Shown: in pieces, positions 61,896-64,000 of the stretch
Layout: every line of letters begins with the position of its first letter
Numbering within the stretch: the stretch's first letter is position 1
NCBI RefSeq assembly: GCF_000519045.1
Contig: NZ_KI912532.1
Coordinates: 1,302,001-1,366,000 of the forward strand
DNA: 64,000 nt
Source of the DNA: Dechloromonas agitata is5
GTDB taxonomy: Bacteria; Pseudomonadota; Gammaproteobacteria; Burkholderiales; Rhodocyclaceae
Reading direction: 5' to 3'
Translations under genes and position numbers: made by a program
The notes under the pieces: generated by a model
What the model was told of the DNA's origin: nothing
Databases searched by the model: none
The model's input: the letters and a program-made list of their open reading frames with translations, nothing else

Positions 61896-62794
61896 TGGCT
61901 GTCTGGTTCTCCCAGCATCGCGCCGCGCTGGTCCTCGCCTTCCTCCGCCTGCTCGCTTCGCCGCTCAATACCCTGCTCTCGCTGCTCGTTATCGGCATCG
62001 CGCTGACCCTGCCGGCCTTCGGTTACCTCGCCCTCGACAACCTGCGCGATCTCGGCCGCAATGCGACCGGCGTGCAGCAGATCAGCCTGTTCATGAACCT
62101 GGACGCGAGCAAAAAGGATGTCGCGGAAATCGAGAACCGCCTGCGTGCGGCCGCCGCCGGCCAGTGGCGCTTCGTGCCGCGCGACGAGGCCCTGAAGCGC
62201 ATGCAGGCGAACGAGGGGATGGCCGAGATCGTCGCCAGCCTGCCGCGCAACCCGCTACCTGACGCCTTCATCGTTGAGCCGAAGAATACTGAGCCGGAAG
62301 CGCTGGAGATCATGCGCAAGGAAATCGCCGGCTGGCCCAGGGTCGCCCACGTTCAGCTCGATTCGGCCTGGGTCAAGCGTTTCGACGCCTTCCTGCGGCT
62401 CGGCAAGCTGGCCTTGTGGATGTTGGCCGGCCTGTTCGGGGCCGGTCTGGTCGCCGTCACCTTCAACACCATTCGCCTGCAGGTCATGGCCCATGCGGCG
62501 GAAATCGAAGTGGCGCGGATGATCGGTGCCACCGATGGCTTCATTCGGCGCCCCTTCTATTATTTTGGTGCCCTGCAGGGCCTCCTCGGCGGCTTGCTCG
62601 CCGCCGGGCTGATCCTCGCGGCCCTCCGTCTGCTGGCCACGCCGGTCGGCGAACTGGCGGCGCTCTATGGCAGCACGTTCGTGCTGCGCCAGCCGGCGCT
62701 CGGCGAGATTGCGGCCATGGCTGGCCTGGGCGCCTTCCTCGGCTGGCTCGGCGCGCAGTTGTCGGTCAGCCTGTCGCTGCGGAAGTTTGACTAG
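61895..62794 (+). CDS. ftsX: Cell division protein FtsX
   Basis: A 299-residue permease-like protein with four predicted membrane helices (about 25-48, 174-196, 228-250, 268-290) and a periplasmic domain between the first two (QQISLFMNLDASKKDVAEIE, GWPRVAHVQLDSAWVKRFDA) that contacts wall-hydrolase activators. Part of the ftsY-ftsE-ftsX cluster. The next gene starts within its last codons. Confidence 0.95.
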   Translation: MAVWFSQHRAALVLAFLRLLASPLNTLLSLLVIGIALTLPAFGYLALDNLRDLGRNATGVQQISLFMNLDASKKDVAEIENRLRAAAAGQWRFVPRDEALKRMQANEGMAEIVASLPRNPLPDAFIVEPKNTEPEALEIMRKEIAGWPRVAHVQLDSAWVKRFDAFLRLGKLALWMLAGLFGAGLVAVTFNTIRLQVMAHAAEIEVARMIGATDGFIRRPFYYFGALQGLLGGLLAAGLILAALRLLATPVGELAALYGSTFVLRQPALGEIAAMAGLGAFLGWLGAQLSVSLSLRKFD

Positions 62795-64000
62795 CCGGCG
62801 AGCCTTCCTGGCCACGGTCGGGGCGGCCGCCCTGGCCGGCTGCGCGCCAGCCGGCAAAGCGGCACTGCCGCCGGGCGAACTGCTCGGCATGAACCACACC
62901 CTCGGCCACCGCCTGCGCGATGGCGGCCTGCCGCCGGCCAGCGAAACCCGGCGGACCGGCGTGCTGATCGTTGGCGGCGGCATTTCCGGCCTGGCAGCGG
63001 GCTGGTGGCTGGCCCGGCAAGGCCGCGACGATTTCACGATACTGGAGATGGAGGTCGAGCCGGGCGGCAATTCGCGCGGCGGGCAATCGCCGCTGGTTGC
63101 CTATCCGTGGGGGGCGCACTACCTGCTGCTCCCCGGGAGAGAGGCGGAATACGTGCGGGCGCTGCTGGCCGAACTGGGCGTGCTGCAGGGCGACCCGGCT
63201 GCACTGCGCCCAACCTACGACGAGCGTTATCTGTGCGCCATGCCGCAAGAGCGCATCTATCGCAACGGCCTGTGGGAAGAGGGCTTGTTGCCGCAGCGCG
63301 GCCTGTCGGTCGAGGAACGCGGGCAGCAACAACGCTTCCATGCCCGCATGGCCGAACTGAAGCAGGCCCGGGGGGGCGACGGCCGGCGCCTATTCGCCAT
63401 CCCGATGGCCTTGTCGAGCCGGGATGCGACCTGGCGGGCCCTGGATCGTCTTTCCTTCCGTCAGTGGCTGCTCGACAACGGCTTCACCGCGCCGACCCTG
63501 CACTGGCTGGCCAATTACGCCTGTCGCGACGACTACGGGACCGATTACGCGCAGACCTCAGCCTGGGCCGGCCTGCATTACTTCGCCAGCCGCCAGGGCG
63601 AGGCAGCCAACGCGGCGCCCGATACGGTGCTCACAGCCCCCGACGGCAACGCCTGGCTGGCGCGCGGGCTGGCCGCCGCGGCCGGCGAGCGGATCGTCTG
63701 CGGGGCGCTGGTCGGGCGCCTTGAGGAGAGCAAGGCCGCGATCACCGCCGACGTACTGATCGGCGAGCGCGTGGTGCGTTACGAGGCTTGGCAACTGGTC
63801 TGGGCAGCGCCGCTCTTCGTGCTGCCCCGGGTGTGGGCCGCGATGCCGGGCGAACTGCGGACGGCGGCCCTGGCCGGCGATTACGCACCCTGGCTGACCG
63901 CCAACCTGCATCTCGCCGGCTGGCCGGAGGAACGCTACGGCGCGCCGCCCGCGTGGGACAACGTGTTCTACGACAGCCCCGGTCTCGGCTATGTGACGGC
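62787..64000 (+). CDS. Tat-exported FAD-dependent oxidoreductase, 5' part (cut by window edge)
   Basis: An open frame with no stop before the window edge (at least 404 codons). It begins at TTG 62787, eight bases inside ftsX: LTSRRAFLATVGAAALAGC is a twin-arginine-type signal with a lipobox cysteine, suggesting a folded, lipid-anchored exported flavoprotein. FAD site VLIVGGGISGLAAGWWLARQ, then EMEVEPGGNSRGG. It resembles flavin amine oxidase/protoporphyrinogen-oxidase-type proteins, but the substrate is unknown. A start further upstream would lengthen the n-region and weaken the signal. Confidence 0.8.
   Translation, partial: MTSRRAFLATVGAAALAGCAPAGKAALPPGELLGMNHTLGHRLRDGGLPPASETRRTGVLIVGGGISGLAAGWWLARQGRDDFTILEMEVEPGGNSRGGQSPLVAYPWGAHYLLLPGREAEYVRALLAELGVLQGDPAALRPTYDERYLCAMPQERIYRNGLWEEGLLPQRGLSVEERGQQQRFHARMAELKQARGGDGRRLFAIPMALSSRDATWRALDRLSFRQWLLDNGFTAPTLHWLANYACRDDYGTDYAQTSAWAGLHYFASRQGEAANAAPDTVLTAPDGNAWLARGLAAAAGERIVCGALVGRLEESKAAITADVLIGERVVRYEAWQLVWAAPLFVLPRVWAAMPGELRTAALAGDYAPWLTANLHLAGWPEERYGAPPAWDNVFYDSPGLGYVT

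Overview
The window is GC-rich bacterial chromosome. Gene content and order fit a Betaproteobacterium, most likely a Rhodocyclales member (Dechloromonas/Azonexus-like); that assignment is inference. Supporting blocks are ribB(A)-ribH-nusB-thiL-pgpA, TPR protein-lolB-ispE-tRNA(Gln)-prs-rplY-pth-ychF, M16-M16-rsmD-coaD-fdx divergent from ftsY-ftsE-ftsX, and birA followed by a type III pantothenate kinase gene.

1-3.5 kb: 5' end of nadA, a rhodanese-domain gene, a CDF metal transporter and glnA. glnA has two NtrC-type sites and a sigma-54 promoter, and the first NtrC site lies over the stop codon of the CDF gene.

3.4-15.4 kb: an integrated element of about 12.0 kb bounded by a 15-bp direct repeat. 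The left copy is the last five sense codons of glnA. The element carries a tyrosine integrase, an excisionase-like protein, a replication module (helix-turn-helix protein plus DnaB-type helicase), phage-derived genes (Dit-like tail, MuF-like head, DUF2213) and an AlpA-like regulator. I see no terminase, portal, major capsid or lysis gene. GGGTAGYC motifs inside both ends look like integrase arm sites. The element supplies a stop codon and terminator for glnA; a second terminator, probably the original glnA one, lies just beyond the right end.

15.4-25.8 kb: a DUF4124 protein, a divergent RND efflux pair, ntrB-ntrC, birA-coaX, a candidate small RNA, a PpiC-type prolyl isomerase and a degraded birA-coaX relic. 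glnA and ntrBC are linked functionally and probably lay closer together before the element inserted.

25.8-39 kb: signalling and membrane stress genes. These are an HD-GYP protein with altered metal ligands overlapping an EAL protein; a DUF350 / SPFH-SHOCT / DUF4178 / small membrane protein operon; a periplasmic-binding-domain-PAS-GGDEF protein; gabD with a coupled 56-codon gene; a NlpC/P60 lipoprotein; tRNA-Arg(CCG); and a GAF/degenerate-GGDEF plus PAS-GGDEF pair.

39-64 kb: mostly housekeeping. It holds galE, a HicA-like orphan, the riboflavin/NusB/ThiL/PgpA operon, yceI, a membrane aminopropyltransferase, the ychF-to-TPR block, mutM, a dynamin-like GTPase, ferredoxin/coaD/rsmD/M16 peptidases, ftsYEX, and the start of a Tat-exported flavoprotein running off the right edge.
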